Assembly (NCBI GenBank): GCA_963082975.1
Contig: OY720348.1
Span: 52,836,421 to 52,900,420, forward strand
Source: Labia minor
Lineage: Eukaryota > Arthropoda > Insecta > Dermaptera > Spongiphoridae
Direction: 5' to 3'
DNA: 64,000 nucleotides
Below are positions 53,212 to 63,948 of the stretch, piece after piece. How positions within the stretch are numbered: the stretch's first letter is position 1; the number at the start of each line of letters is the position of its first letter. The notes under the pieces are model-generated. The model saw nothing but the letters and a program-made list of their open reading frames with translations. It searched no databases and had not been told where the DNA came from. Position numbers and translations under genes: made by a program.

Positions 53212-54764
53212 CACTACTCTGCAAAAAAAGTGACGCACCTGGAAAATTTCAATATTTTCCTCTTCTTTCTTTTTTTTATACTTTAAATCTTATTTATATT
53301 AAAATTTATCTAAATAATGATAATTTGTAATAGCTTCATAAAGAAAATCAATTTTATGCAATGAAATTAAATCTATTCAAAATTAATCAAATCGAAGATC
53401 AAATTACAAAAGTTTCTAATAACATTTTTATTAAATTTTATTGCTTTTGAATAAAACTTATCTCATTTACGATTGAAATTCTTTATGGAATACATCGTCT
53501 GGGTTGTAATAATTAAAAAAAAAATGATTACACCAGAACAAGTGGCTCGAGCGTTAGCATTAGTGGATGATGGAAAAAGTATACGCTTTGCGGCTCGCAC
53601 TTTAGGTTTGCATGAAGCCACCGTCCGTAGAGCTATCAAAAGATATCGAGAGACTGGTAGTTGTTCCAGAAGACAAGGATCAGGCCGCCCGAGAACAACA
53701 ACACCGATTGATGACCGATTTATTGTCATAAATTCGTTGCAGAATCGCAACGCAACTGCTCCAGAGATCACTCAGACCCTCCGTACAGTGAGAAATGTTT
53801 CTATAAGTGCTCATACAGTTAGAAGAAGATTAGCTCAGGCAAATTTACATCCCAGAAAACCATCGTCAGGACCATTGCTCTCTGTGGAACACCGAAGAGC
53901 CCGACTTGCCTTTGCCAAAAAATACAGCCACTGGACAGTCTCACTGGAAAAACATTTTGTTTTCAGATGAATCCAGATTCAATTTATTTGGTCTTTTTGT
54001 TTACAGACGACCCGGCTAGTGTTACGCACAATGTAACATGGCCCATAGTGTTCAGTTTGGAGGAGGATCAGTGATGGTATGGGGTGGCATATCTTTAGAG
54101 GCAAAGACAGATCTTTATCTTTTCTCTAATGTAACGCTAAATGCCCAAACATATTGTAATGATATTTTGGAACATTATGTTGTGCCATATGCTCACTTTA
54201 TTGGCGAAAATTTCCTGTTTATGCATGATAATGCTCGGCCTCATACAGCCAGGATTACCACTGGCTATCTGAAGGAAGTCGGGATACTAACATTCAACTG
54301 GCCCGCACAAAGTCCAGATTTAAATCCAATCGAACACGTTTGGGATGAGCTCTCAAGGTGCATAAAAAGAAAAATTAGCCCACCTACCATCTTGCTGGAG
54401 CTAAGGATTGCTTTAGTGGAACTTGGGAAGAAATACCGCAGGAGATGGTGGCAAACTTAATCAAGAGTATGCCAAGAAGATTAGAGGAAGTAATAAGAGC
54501 AATAGGTGGTAATACTCGATATTAAAAGTTTTAATTTAAAAACAAAAATTGAAAAATATTAATTTTTGTTTCTGCAAAAAATTTATTTTTTTAAAATAAA
54601 TTTATTTTTTAATTTAAATAATGTTATTTTCTTTATAAAGCTATCACAAATTATCAGTAATTAGATAAATTTTAATATAAATAAGATTTAAAGTATAAAA
54701 AAAAGAACGAAGGGAAAAAAATTGAAATTTTCCAGGTGCGTCACTTTTTTTTTGCAGGGCAGTG
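53212..54764 (+). mobile_element. Tc1-like transposon, frameshifted
   Basis: TA on both sides. The outer ends CACTACTCTGCAAAAAAAGT and, inverted, CACTGCCCTGCAAAAAAAAA are followed by GACGCACCTGGAAAATTTC at both ends. The inverted similarity continues for about 130 bp (TTTATATTAAAATTTATCTA and inverse), so the TIRs are long. One transposase gene fills the interior. 1.55 kb, full length but inactive. Confidence 0.92.
53524..54525 (+). pseudogene. Tc1-like transposase (DD34E), three frames
   Basis: ATG at 53524 starts MITPEQVARALALVDDGKSI, then the first HTH (AARTLGLHEATVRRAIKRYR), GSGRPRT, and a second HTH (ISAHTVRRRLAQANLHPRKP). Near 53935 the frame shifts to HWKNILFSDESRFNLFG (first catalytic D), and a stop follows RRPG. 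The next open part has SVMVWGGISL, FMHDNARPHTA (second D) and NPIEHVWDEL; the D-to-E spacing is 34. A second shift near 54425 leads to EEIPQEMVANLIKSMPRRLE and the end AIGGNTRY at 54525. The catalytic triad is intact; the reading frame is not. Confidence 0.9.
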
Positions 54765-54769
54765 TATTT

Positions 54770-55530
54770 TAACATTCCTTTAATGATAATAAATTTTAAT
54801 TTTTATAATTCAATTTCTGAATATAGAACAATTAAATCATGTTTTCTTAAGTTGTTAAACATTTTCTAAAGATTTATATTTATTTTTCATATATTTAATA
54901 TGTATTTTTTGACAAATTAAAAAAAAAAAAAATATGTTAACTTTACTTAGAAACATGACAAGGCATCAAATAATTCAAAAGTTTGTTGAGCTATAGAATC
55001 ACTAAAGAAATGAAAAAAAAAAGATGCTATCGATCATGAAATAGAAAAAAGAAAGTGTAGAGTGAGGGTGTAAGAAATGAAAGAATGAAAAGGAATAAAG
55101 ATCAAAGAAAAAAATAGCTTAGTCCAGAATATTACTATTTACCTTCCAATGGCCATAGGTCAATTGCCAAATTTGAAAAAGCTTTCTGCAACTCCCTTTA
55201 ACCCAAGTGCATATCAATAAAGCAAAAAACAAAAAACAAATCGACTACCCCAAGAAACTTTATTCCATTTTATCGATCCTAGTCCATTTTTTTTGACCAT
55301 TTATTTTTCACATTTATATGAATTTCGGTTTAAAATTTTAAAATAAATTTAAAATAATAAATTATTAAAATTATATATTTTTTTTTTAAGTTATTTCACT
55401 CTTGGATCTAGTAATTAATTTTTGGTTTAAATTGAAAGATTTAATTCTCATCAAAAATAAAAAAACTTGAAATTCGGGTTGTTCACTCATGTGAAGTTTT
55501 TTTTTTTGATATATTCTCATTTTATTTATA
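54770..55530. other. AT-rich non-coding stretch
   Basis: Purine-rich at 55015-55110. CTTAGTCCAGAATATTACTA to CAACTCCCTTTAACCC is less AT-rich but unrecognised. No gene. Confidence 0.45.
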
Positions 55531-55532
55531 TA

Positions 55533-56628
55533 CAGTGGTACCTCGACATACGAGCTTAATTCGTTCCAAGACCTTGCTCGTATCTCAAATTGTTCGTATC
55601 TCAAAGCACTTCGCGCCATTAAAACTAATAGAAAAGCTTTTAATCCGTTCCAGTCCCCAAAAATCACCTTAGTTTTGTTTTTTGTATGCTATTTTGAATC
55701 AAACAAATGTCTTTACGAGAAGGAACATTTATTTAAAAACAACAAAAATAATGGGAACATTTAAATAAATAAAAATAAGAAGAATTTAAAAAAAAACTTA
55801 AATATCATCGCTTGTCTTTGCTTTTTTCGCCTCCCCTTGCTCATCTTGTTCTGCAAAGCGTTTTACAAAATTGTCTTAGGAAGTTTGTTTTTTCCTCCCC
55901 TTCAGGGTATTGCGAAAATGATTGAGACAGGTTTCGTTAAATAATTCCGAAGCCCGACCAGTTGCAACCTTTTCGGGGTGGTTTTTATCTACAAATTCAA
56001 CAATTTTCTCCCACATTCCTAGGATCTCTTTAATTTCTTTTGAAGAGATAACATTTTCTGTTTCTGGCGCCTCTTCAGAAACTGTGTTTTCTTGGGTCAC
56101 AACATCATTCTGTGTTTGTAGGTTTTGTAACTCTTCAGTTGTAAGTTCCTCAAAATGTTGCTCGACGAGTTCGTTTACATCATTTTCATATACTTCTAGA
56201 CCCAAAGATTTTCCCAAAGAAACAATCTCTTCTATTTCTGACACTTGAGATTCAGATTCTGCAATGATCCTTTCAGTTACAGCGTAAGGCCATAGCTTTT
56301 TCCATGCAGAAATTAATGTTCTTTTTGTGACACCCAGCCAGGCCAGATCAATAATTCTTAGACATGTCACTATGTTAAAATGGTTTTTCCAAAACTCTCG
56401 AAGGGTCAGGTTTGTACTATCCGTCACTTCAAAGCATTTGCGGAACATGTGCTTTGTGTACAGCTTCTTAAAATTAGAAATGCGGGGACAAATTGGTGCC
56501 GTGTGCATCGTCACGGGGTGCTCGTATCTCAAATCTTGCTCGTATCTCAAAGCAAAATATCGGTCGGTTGGCGGCTCGTATCTCAAAACACTCGTATGTT
56601 GGGGCACTCGTATGTCGAGGTACCACTG
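55533..56628 (-). mobile_element. Tigger/pogo element, internally deleted
   Basis: TIRs CAGTGGTACCTCGACATACG and its inverse at 56609-56628, flanked by TA. Several subterminal copies of CTCGTATCTCAAA occur at both ends (55577, 55592, 56521, 56537, 56575). Such iterated motifs are known in Tigger elements. It codes for the C-terminal part of a Tigger-type transposase; the DNA-binding and first catalytic parts are deleted. Confidence 0.9.
55876..56500 (-). pseudogene. Tigger transposase (TIGD1-like) C-terminal part
   Basis: The open frame is 243 codons from 56607, but its first 35 or so are translated terminal repeats (LRYEQDLRYEH). Transposase sequence begins around YTKHMFRKCFEVTDSTNLTL and continues REFWKNHFNIVTCLRIIDLA, WLGVTKRTLISAWKKLWPYA. 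This is the segment after the DDE core in TIGD1-like proteins. An acidic tail with EEIVSLGKSLGLEVYENDVN and FNETCLNHFRNTLKGRKK follows. The CENP-B-type HTH and the DDE core are missing, yet the remaining frame is open. Confidence 0.82.
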
Positions 56629-56697
56629 TATATAGATAAATAAATTATAAATATTTATAAATTTTATACTAAAAATACCTATTTCTTTAAATATAAT

Positions 56698-57015
56698 TAT
56701 CGCGCGACGATAGGAAGGGTATTGTTTTTACACCGAATTTCACATGTGGAGATTTTTACATATCTCCACGAATCATGCATTTTGTTAACAAAACAAGTAT
56801 TTTTAGCATGATGTCTGTTCGTCTGTCCGCCCGTCCTTCTGTGTGTAAAATTTGAACGGTTGGACGGATTTTGATAAAATTTGGTATAATTACTTAATGC
56901 ATCTTTACGATGAAATCATCAACTTTTGGTGTATATCCGGAAACCGGAAGTGGTAGTATTACTGACTTACGATAGGAAGGGAAGGATTGTTTTCACACTT
57001 AATTATGAAAATTTG
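56698..57015 (+). repeat. rep-A, partial copy
   Basis: GACGATAGGAAGGGTATTG, CACATGTGGAGATTTTTACA, CCACGAATCATGCATTTTGT, TTGAACGGTTGGACGGATTT, GGAAACCGGAAGTGGTAG and a second GACTTACGATAGGAAGGGAA, the start of the second internal unit. Confidence 0.7.
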
Positions 57016-57224
57016 ATTCAGAATTTTCGATTTGAATTACGACTTAAGTGAAATTACCAAGGGTGTTTTGGAAAGAGAATTTTGGTATTTTGAGTCTTAT
57101 TTTGTTTTGTACCTTCAAAATATCCCTAGAACGAGTTCTGGTGTTGACTCTAATAAATGTGGACTAATTTATACCATTGCCTGAGGGTGATTGATATTAA
57201 ATAAACCAAAATGGGTTTTAAAAT

Positions 57225-57263
<39 letters not shown>

Positions 57264-57675
57264 GTTCATTGGATTATTATTAAATCAAATCCCTTTCAAT
57301 CAAGAAACCTATTTATTTTGAATGAATGAATTTATATATATATAGGAAGATTTGACTAAATCGATGCATGGTAGGTTAAATGTTTTAATATTCATTAAAT
57401 CCTTCTGATCAGACCCATGATCTGAATATAAATCAAATATATATATCCTTTGTATATCTATATCTTTGTTTTGAATAAAGATTTTTTTTTGAAATAAAAG
57501 AAAATCGCAGTGGTTATTTGTATGTCTTATATGAATGGAAACTAATTGAATCATGTTGGTTGACAGGGTGACAGATCGTTTAGTTGACGAGTGGTTCGGA
57601 CGCCCCTGGCGGGTATTAGCATTCGTGAGATTCCCGTTAGGGGGTTTAAAGCCCGGACAACAGGGCTAACAAATC

Positions 57676-57707
<32 letters not shown>

Positions 57708-58097
57708 TATATGACGAACATACATCAAATATTCTCAACAATAGAATCATTCTTCTTCAATTTGTGTTTAGCATAACCACATAGAGTTGTCATGGAAAAA
57801 TAAATTAATACTTAGTTGAGATTTTTTTTAATAATCAACCAAATGTTTCAATTTTAGATTTGTCTTTAGTTCAATTTTGTGACATATTTGTTTTTGAAGC
57901 AACCGTTATAGATGTCAAAGAGCATAGTCACCATCTTACGCCCTTCTTGGGGAAAATATTATGCTTTTCAAGGAATCATTGAAATTTAAGAAAGCTACAT
58001 TTATCTATTTCTTTGACACTCTTGTACTTGTAATAGACTTTTTAGCCATGTGTCTTGTCCATCTCAATATTATAACCCTAACAACTATTTTTAGAGA
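57016..58097. other. AT-rich stretch with microsatellites
   Basis: (AT)n at 57225-57262 and 57690-57712. The low-AT block 57565-57665 (CCCCTGGCGGGTATTAGC) is unexplained. TCCCTAGAACGAGTTCTGG near 57122 loosely resembles rep-F. No gene. Confidence 0.45.
57225..57262. repeat. (AT)n microsatellite
   Basis: About 18 AT units. Confidence 0.9.
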
Positions 58098-58105
58098 TAT
58101 AGAGA

Positions 58106-58535
58106 CAGGGCCTCCCTAACCACAGGGCTAATTGGGCTATAGCCCTAGGGCGCAATCCTTCTGGGGCGGCATTTTTTATTGGTTTATATATTTTTTCTTA
58201 TTGTTAAATAGTAGTTTTATAGTAACCTCCAACCCGGAGTGACATCACTTCAAAAATTTTAATCATGCACATTCAAAATACATATCTATTTTTCTTATTC
58301 ATTATATCCGTATGAGCATTGAATAAATAATTTTAATAAGAATCCTAACAGCAGCGATAATTGTGCAGTTTGAAAATGTTGACATATTTTCCACACATTT
58401 TCCACACAAATGACACTGTTTCAAATTTTATTGAAGAGTGTCTTTATTTTACGTGAAATTATTAGAAAATTTCTTATGAAAAAGGGCGCAAAATTTTAGA
58501 AGCCCAGGGGCGCCGAAAATCTTAGGACGGCTCTG
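58106..58535. mobile_element. hAT-type MITE with 8-bp target duplication
   Basis: CAGGGCCTCCCTAA at the left; TTAGGACGGCTCTG at the right, inverted to CAGAGCCGTCCTAA. TATAGAGA is duplicated exactly at 58098-58105 and 58536-58543. 430 bp, no coding capacity. GGGCGCAAAATTTTAGAAGC near the right end links it to the GGGCGCC fragments. Confidence 0.88.
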
Positions 58536-58609
58536 TATAGAGAAGATACAATACCTATATGAAATTTATTTTCAAACTTTTTAAATCTATTCATGTTCTC
58601 CAACAGCTC

Positions 58610-59103
58610 CGGATAAAAAGGCGGGAATGCCGGGCGACTGCCCAGTCGCCACATTTTGAGGGGCGCAGATATAAAAATAAATTATTTTTTTAGATCCATT
58701 ATTTTTTTAGATTTTATTAATTAAAATTCATCATTTTTCATAGGACATTGATTTTATTAGCAAGTAATAAATTGTTTTTTTCATTAATAATACCAAACAA
58801 AAGTCACAACGCTAATTATTTTATCAACTAAACAAATTGAATAATTGTAATATTATTTATAAGAAAACGATTTGTATTGTCAGAATTCATAATAACTCAA
58901 AGAAAAAAAAATAATAGACAAAAACAAAAATTTAATAATAAAAATAATGAAATATAAGTATTTTAATGCCTTTTATCACACAATATTGATGCAGACAAAT
59001 GCTTTTTATTTCTAAAAGTTGATTTCTAATTATTTTGAAAAGATAATTTGTTTGAAAGGGCACCAAATTTTGCTGAGCGCTCAAAAGTTTAGAACCGGCA
59101 CTG
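58610..59103. repeat. hAT-like MITE remnant (GGGCGCC family)
   Basis: The right end TTTAGAACCGGCACTG is a plausible hAT terminus. CATTTTGAGGGGCGCAGATA and GGGCACCAAATTTTGCTGAG match the fragments at 17690 and 61090. The left end and target duplication are not clear. Confidence 0.45.
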
Positions 59104-59380
59104 CCCCCTAGAGTCAGGCTACGCGGTTCACACCAATTTAATAATTATTATCCAAGTGGCCAGATTATTGCTTTATAGATTTTAATATTTGATATTCTTC
59201 CATAATAATGTTGATGAAATTGCACAATAACAGACTTTACCAGATTATAAATTCGATGTTAATTCCTAGAGAAAATAAAATAAATATATTATTACAAATT
59301 TGTATAAGTTTTTAGTTTAATTTAAGTCAGATCTCTATTTCTCTAGCTAAACTTATATATATATATATATATATTGTATA

Positions 59381-59771
59381 TGTGGGAAGTGGAATTAAGG
59401 TCAAGAGATCCTCGACGAGGATCTCCTCACTCCATTTTCCTGTTGACACCATGTGTTATTAGATGCAACCGTGGCCCTTCCTGTGGCCAGGGTTACCCTA
59501 ACCCTTAGGGCGACCAGAAGAAAGTCTCCCACCCCATTCGTTCGACAACGGATGCTCGGGAGGGGATAGAATTAAGATATAAATTGCATCGCGGATCCCC
59601 GGAGGGGATTCTTCTTCTGACGTTCGTATTCATTGAGAGCCTTAGATTATTGGATTCTTGGCTGTGATGAGAAGAGTGTTTGTATGTTTATATGTATATT
59701 TATAAATAAACCATTTTATAAAAAAGCCCAATCGAAAAGTCTTCCTGTGGCTCTATAATTTACCCCAAACA
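59381..59771 (+). repeat. possible solo LTR
   Basis: Starts TGTGGGAAG and may end CCCCAAACA; contains GATCCTCGACGAGGATC (palindrome), a low-AT body, TATTTATAAATAAACC (TATA and polyadenylation words) and CTTCCTGTGGCTCTATAATT near the end. These are LTR-like, but no target duplication matches and no second copy is in the window. Confidence 0.4.
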
Positions 59772-60739
59772 ATGATCCAACCTCTTCCACATTTCTACAT
59801 ATATATAAGAGACCTGTTATTGTCTTATTTTTATAGTATTATTTTAAAATAGAGTCAATTTTTAGATACATCATTTATTACTAATAAATAATAAATAATT
59901 TACTAATTAATTAAATAATGTATTGGACATTTCATCTCTTGGCTGCAGAACATAAATTAATTATAAATAAATAGAGGCATAATTTAGAGAAAATCAAACA
60001 TGATATACCTGCCCTTCCATCTTTATTTATCTTATACCTATGTTTACTTTTTTAAAAAAAAATATATTATTTCATAACAAAATTCAAAGTATTAGAATAG
60101 AAAGACCAAAATAATCATTTGCCAAAAACTTCATGAATGAAGTTAAATTTTACAAAAAGTTGGGTTGGTTTGATTATTTAATCTTGAGAAGAGATTCCTC
60201 CTTTAACTTGGCCTTAAATTTTAAAACCATCCCCATAAAAGAGCGAGAATGGAATCTGACGATGGAAGTGGCGTAGTGGTTCATTTGAATTGTCAACGAG
60301 ACTAATGAATGTGTTCGGAATAATTTAAACAATTATATTTTAGATAGGAGGAAAAGAAATACCAGGAAAAGAGAGCAGAGTAAAGGTAAGGGGAGTTGGG
60401 GGGAAATGATTTAACTTGAACTGGACGATCACCAATTTTTCAAAAAGATTTTTATTTACATTGAGTTATATCAATTGCGATTACTATAACACGCCTAGTA
60501 TTGAATTTGTAAATTTTTTTCCCGTTGGTGATATCAAAGAAAATGATAATCAAATAATCCATTTGACGATTGTGAAAATATGTGAGATGTGTCTGTGTTA
60601 TTAAATGCTTAGCAAATTTGTGCCCAGTCATATATAAAAAGCTCAAGAAAATTGAATTACTTAATATACAGGGAGGAGATTCTTTGGATTTTTTTCTTTC
60701 ATCTGTATCTCTATTTTATGTTATTTTATCTATCTTTCT
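59772..60739. other. AT-rich non-coding stretch
   Basis: A short frame at 60252-60308 (MESDDGSGVVVHLNCQRD) lies in a less AT-rich patch; too short to call. No repeat family recognised. Confidence 0.45.
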
Positions 60740-60900
60740 CTGTAGCTCTACGGAACTAAAAAGTTCCTGATCGCAACAACCACATTTCTCCAAACGTCTC
60801 TATCCTGATTCACTCGCATCCAACATTCACTTTCTTCCATCTGTCTTATGTCGCTTCCTACATTGTCTGATCACCATGTTTTTGGTTTGTGTTATGATAA
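60740..60900 (-). mobile_element. LINE-B 3' end fragment
   Basis: GTAGCTCTACGGAACTAAAA, GTTCCTGATCGCAACAACCA, TCTATCCTGATTCACTCGC and CCTACATTGTCTGATCACCA align with the same part of the 49985 and 22800 copies. Confidence 0.6.
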
Positions 60901-61089
60901 ATCGTTAAACACACAAATTATTTTTATTTCAATAACTCACAACAAGACCTTTGTTCATCATGAATTTATAATTGTTCCTGCTTTTTCGATTTCTAGTTTC
61001 GGTTTGAATAATTAATCGGGATTTTCTAAAATTCATCTTTTGTTTTTATTAACTTTGAATATGAGTATAAATAAATTTATATATATATA

Positions 61090-61275
61090 TTAGATAATAG
61101 AGCGGGTCATCTGAGTGACTGCCCCGGGCGCCAAAAAATATATTTTTACATTCATTATTTTTGTATAATATTGATTTATTTCCTTTTTTACAATTTTCTT
61201 TTAGTTTGCAGTAGATTTGATATAAAAGGGCTCCAAATTTTGTTTTGCCCAAAAGGCTCAAAACCCTAAAACCGG
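61090..61275. repeat. hAT-like MITE fragment (GGGCGCC family)
   Basis: GACTGCCCCGGGCGCCAAAA at the left, GGGCTCCAAATTTTGTTTTG and CCCTAAAACCGGCCCTG at the right. The right end looks like a hAT terminus (CAGGGCCGG inverted); the left end is degraded. Confidence 0.45.
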
Positions 61276-61295
61276 CCCTGAGAATATATACTTAT

Positions 61296-61370
61296 ATATT
61301 AGATCACAACCGTAACTTAATAGTTAAACGTCCTGCTTTCCAAACTTGACAACGATTGATCGAACCTCGT
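61296..61370 (+). repeat. degenerate tRNA-like / SINE head
   Basis: CCGTAACTTAATAGTTAAAC, CTGCTTTCCAAACTT and TTGATCGAACCTC follow the spacing of pol III A and B boxes. Stems are broken, so this is not a functional tRNA. Confidence 0.3.
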
Positions 61371-62456
61371 CAAACTCAAAGAATTAATTTGGTGTAAAAC
61401 TTAAATTAACTCAACTTTCACTTAACATAAGATTGGGATTTTTTTCGGCAATTTACTCTTAAAAGTTAAAATCAATATCACTTCTAGTTTATTTTTGTTC
61501 ATTCTTTACTAGTATTAACACTGTTTTATATTGGGTAAAGCATACAGTCGTTGGCCCCGAGCCACTCATTGGCCCCCTATCACTAAAATACAAATTTTAA
61601 GAGATTGGATAAGTGAATCGACCAAAAATAATATTATACAAATTGCGCTATTAACTATTCTTATGCTGTCAATGCTGTTCACGGATACCCACAACTGTTT
61701 ACTCGCAGAGTGAATTTTTATCAACAACGTGTGTTTGTACTTGCAACAATTAGCAGCCGGGTAAGCATAAGCATAGATTAAATTTGTTGTTTAAAAGTTA
61801 CTTATTGCTATGATTATCGACATTTCCTGTTCTAAGAAAATAAATAGCTCTATGAAATGATTGATTATTTAAAATATTTGTTAATTTTGTTGTTTACAAT
61901 AATTTGGCTGGGGCCAATAACTATATCAAGAAAAGACTGAGGTTTGAATGATTGGCCCAGGTGTCAATAACTGTGATTTTTACTTTTTTTAATAAAAATA
62001 GCTCCTTGCGGTCTAATAACATTCTAATTAGTGGCAAGAAAATTTTCCCGTCTCTGGTCCTACTCTTTACAGTCCTTGGCTCCGTGGCCAATGAATGTGG
62101 GGGCCAATCATTATATCGCATAATAATATAAATATAAAAAATAACATTTTTCTCATGGACTTTAAAGAATAAAATAATTATTATAGAAATAAACCTGACA
62201 AAGCTTATGGACGAATTGCTTCATATTCATCTAAAAACGTTGGGCGCATTGAGTTTTATTTATTTATATGAAACATCAAGTCAAATTTTTGTAATAATAA
62301 AAATTTTATTAAAACACAAACTGATAATTTTTTTATTATGCAATAAAATTGATAAATTAAGAGCTATGCTTTTATTATTTAAATGTATATAGTGTAACAT
62401 GGCTATATCCTTTCGATCCGAACTCTATCAACTACTCTAAGTGTCTGGTCAAAAAT

Positions 62457-63060
62457 ATGAGGAGCGAGCCACTCTCATCACCGGAAATACCTGACAATCA
62501 GCCAGAAATGTATCTGAAGAAATCGGATTTTGATCACATACTTCAAGGCTCAATTTACATATTAAATTGTAAAACGAAAAATAAAGCAGAGGTTATCTTA
62601 CAGAAGATAAATGCTGCTTTCCATATTCCTCCCATGGTAGACGTTGTCGGCTCAACCCAAAACACAACCATACCGCCTTGAGACGTAGATGTGTCATTCC
62701 GGGACCAGCACTCACCATTACCCGACGGGACATCTATACCTGTGGACGTTAACTCGCCTGCAATGTCTTAAACTGGACACTGACTCCTAAAAGGAAGAGA
62801 AATAAGGAGTCAGTAAAAAGAAGCGACTATGTATAAGCCCAGTGGGGTGGAGGAAAAAGTACGAAGAAACAGCTGAGATGAAGAAAAAAAAAGTAGAGAA
62901 ATTGAAAGAGAGAAAAAAGAAGAGGGAAGATGGTAGGAAGGAAAAGGAAGCTGTAGTGTATAAAGAAAAAGGCCGTAAGGAAGCTTTAGGCTTGAGAAAA
63001 AAAACTCAGATTGCTTATAATATTCGATCATATGCTTATTGTATATTAAAAAACAGTTAA
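62457..63060 (+). pseudogene. decayed gene in the pogo-like element
   Basis: Two open pieces in different frames: 62457-62681 (MRSEPLSSPEIPDNQPEMYL, FDHILQGSIYILNCKTKNKA) and 62842-63060, a Lys/Glu-rich coil (KKYEETAEMKKKKVEKLKER). Lys/Glu-rich C-terminal coils after a DDE core are common in jerky/pogo-type transposases. The DDE core itself is absent, so naming the family rests mainly on the element structure. Confidence 0.4.
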
Positions 63061-63090
63061 AATGAAAGAAGTAACAGTTACTGTCTATCA

Positions 63091-63112
63091 AATAAAAGGG
63101 GGGGGGGGGGCA
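63091..63112. repeat. poly-G run
   Basis: AAAAGGGGGGGGGGGGCAA; unusual in this AT-rich DNA and may be a sequencing or polymerase slippage point. Confidence 0.8.
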
Positions 63113-63339
63113 ATCACTATAGAATACCTAGGCCAATAACTAATAATATATCTTTTATGATTTTTTATTTAATAAAGTACTATTTGAAATGTCATGAGAA
63201 AATGATTTTTTTTTATTCATCAAGATGCTCATGGTATCTATGTTCGGCAAACCTAATTTGACACAGATTATTCCACAATTTGCCCAGATATGCATTAAAG
63301 ACTGCTTAAGGGGGCCAACGACTGTATGCTTTACCCTAT

Positions 63340-63755
63340 AAAAAAAATCTCAGAATTTAATATTTTTTTCATTTCAAGAAAAGGGGACCCTAAATATGAT
63401 TTCAAAAATTTTTCATGTCTGTCTGTCTGTATTTCCTGGAAAAATGTAAATCTATAGACTATAGAATAGTAAATAAAGGGATTAATTTTTTTAATAAAAT
63501 CTATTTACTTGATTTTATGAATAATAATTCAATATATAAATTTAAATCGACCACAAATTTTAAAAAATGTATTTGAATTTGAAGGATTGAATACATGAAT
63601 AGAAACTATTTTATTAACAATTGAAAATTTTTACAAATGAAATTTATTGTGAGAGTGTATAAATTAATAATAGAAATTGAAAAAATTTCCCTTCCTAACT
63701 ACTCTATGATTGACTGAGTCGATTTTGATGAAAATAAGAAAATAAATTTGTAAAA
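63340..63755. other. AT-rich non-coding stretch
   Basis: (CTGT)n at 63418-63430. No gene. Confidence 0.5.
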
Positions 63756-63759
63756 ATGA

Positions 63760-63948
63760 ATAATTTGTATTTATTCAAGCACCTATTTATGCGAACAAAC
63801 ATTTTCAAGAATGAATTTCATAAAATCAAAATATAGAACGAGGTTGACAGATGAAAATTTACAAAACTTGTTGAAGATCCCAGAATCCCGAACACAACCA
63901 GAAGTAAATGAATTATCAAACAATATTCTTGAACAAAAAGCGCATTGA
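63760..63948 (+). pseudogene. hAT transposase C-terminal dimerisation domain
   Basis: A 62-codon frame without its own ATG reads CIYSSTYLCEQTFSRMNFIK, SKYRTRLTDENLQNLLKIPE and LSNNILEQKAH-stop. The pattern S-S-T-Y-x-C-E-x-x-F-S-x-M-x-x-x-K-S-x-x-R-x-x-L is the conserved C-terminal (hATC) part of hAT transposases and of the domesticated GTF2IRD2/ZBED5-type proteins. The stop codon fits the natural C-terminus. The upstream DNA back to 63340 does not continue the frame, so it is a truncated copy or a last exon. Confidence 0.72.

Larger units (their letters stand above)
61533..63336 (+). mobile_element. pogo-like DNA transposon with subterminal repeats
   Basis: TIRs GGGTAAAGCATACAGTCGTT (on to GGCCCC) and the exact inverse at 63311-63336. 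The word TTGGCCCC or its inverse recurs at 61570, 61911 and 62099, always near the left end. The layout is the same as in the element at 15522-16872: terminal motif iterated inside. The left flank is TT rather than TA, perhaps a point change. 1.8 kb with a decayed gene. Confidence 0.68.

Noticed and set aside
55922..56248. Ser-rich plus-strand frame
   Set aside because: Antisense shadow of the Tigger transposase frame.
58610..59103. Complete hAT MITE with 8-bp duplication
   Set aside because: Bases after the right end (CCCCCTAG) do not match the left flank and the left terminus is unclear; kept only as a remnant.
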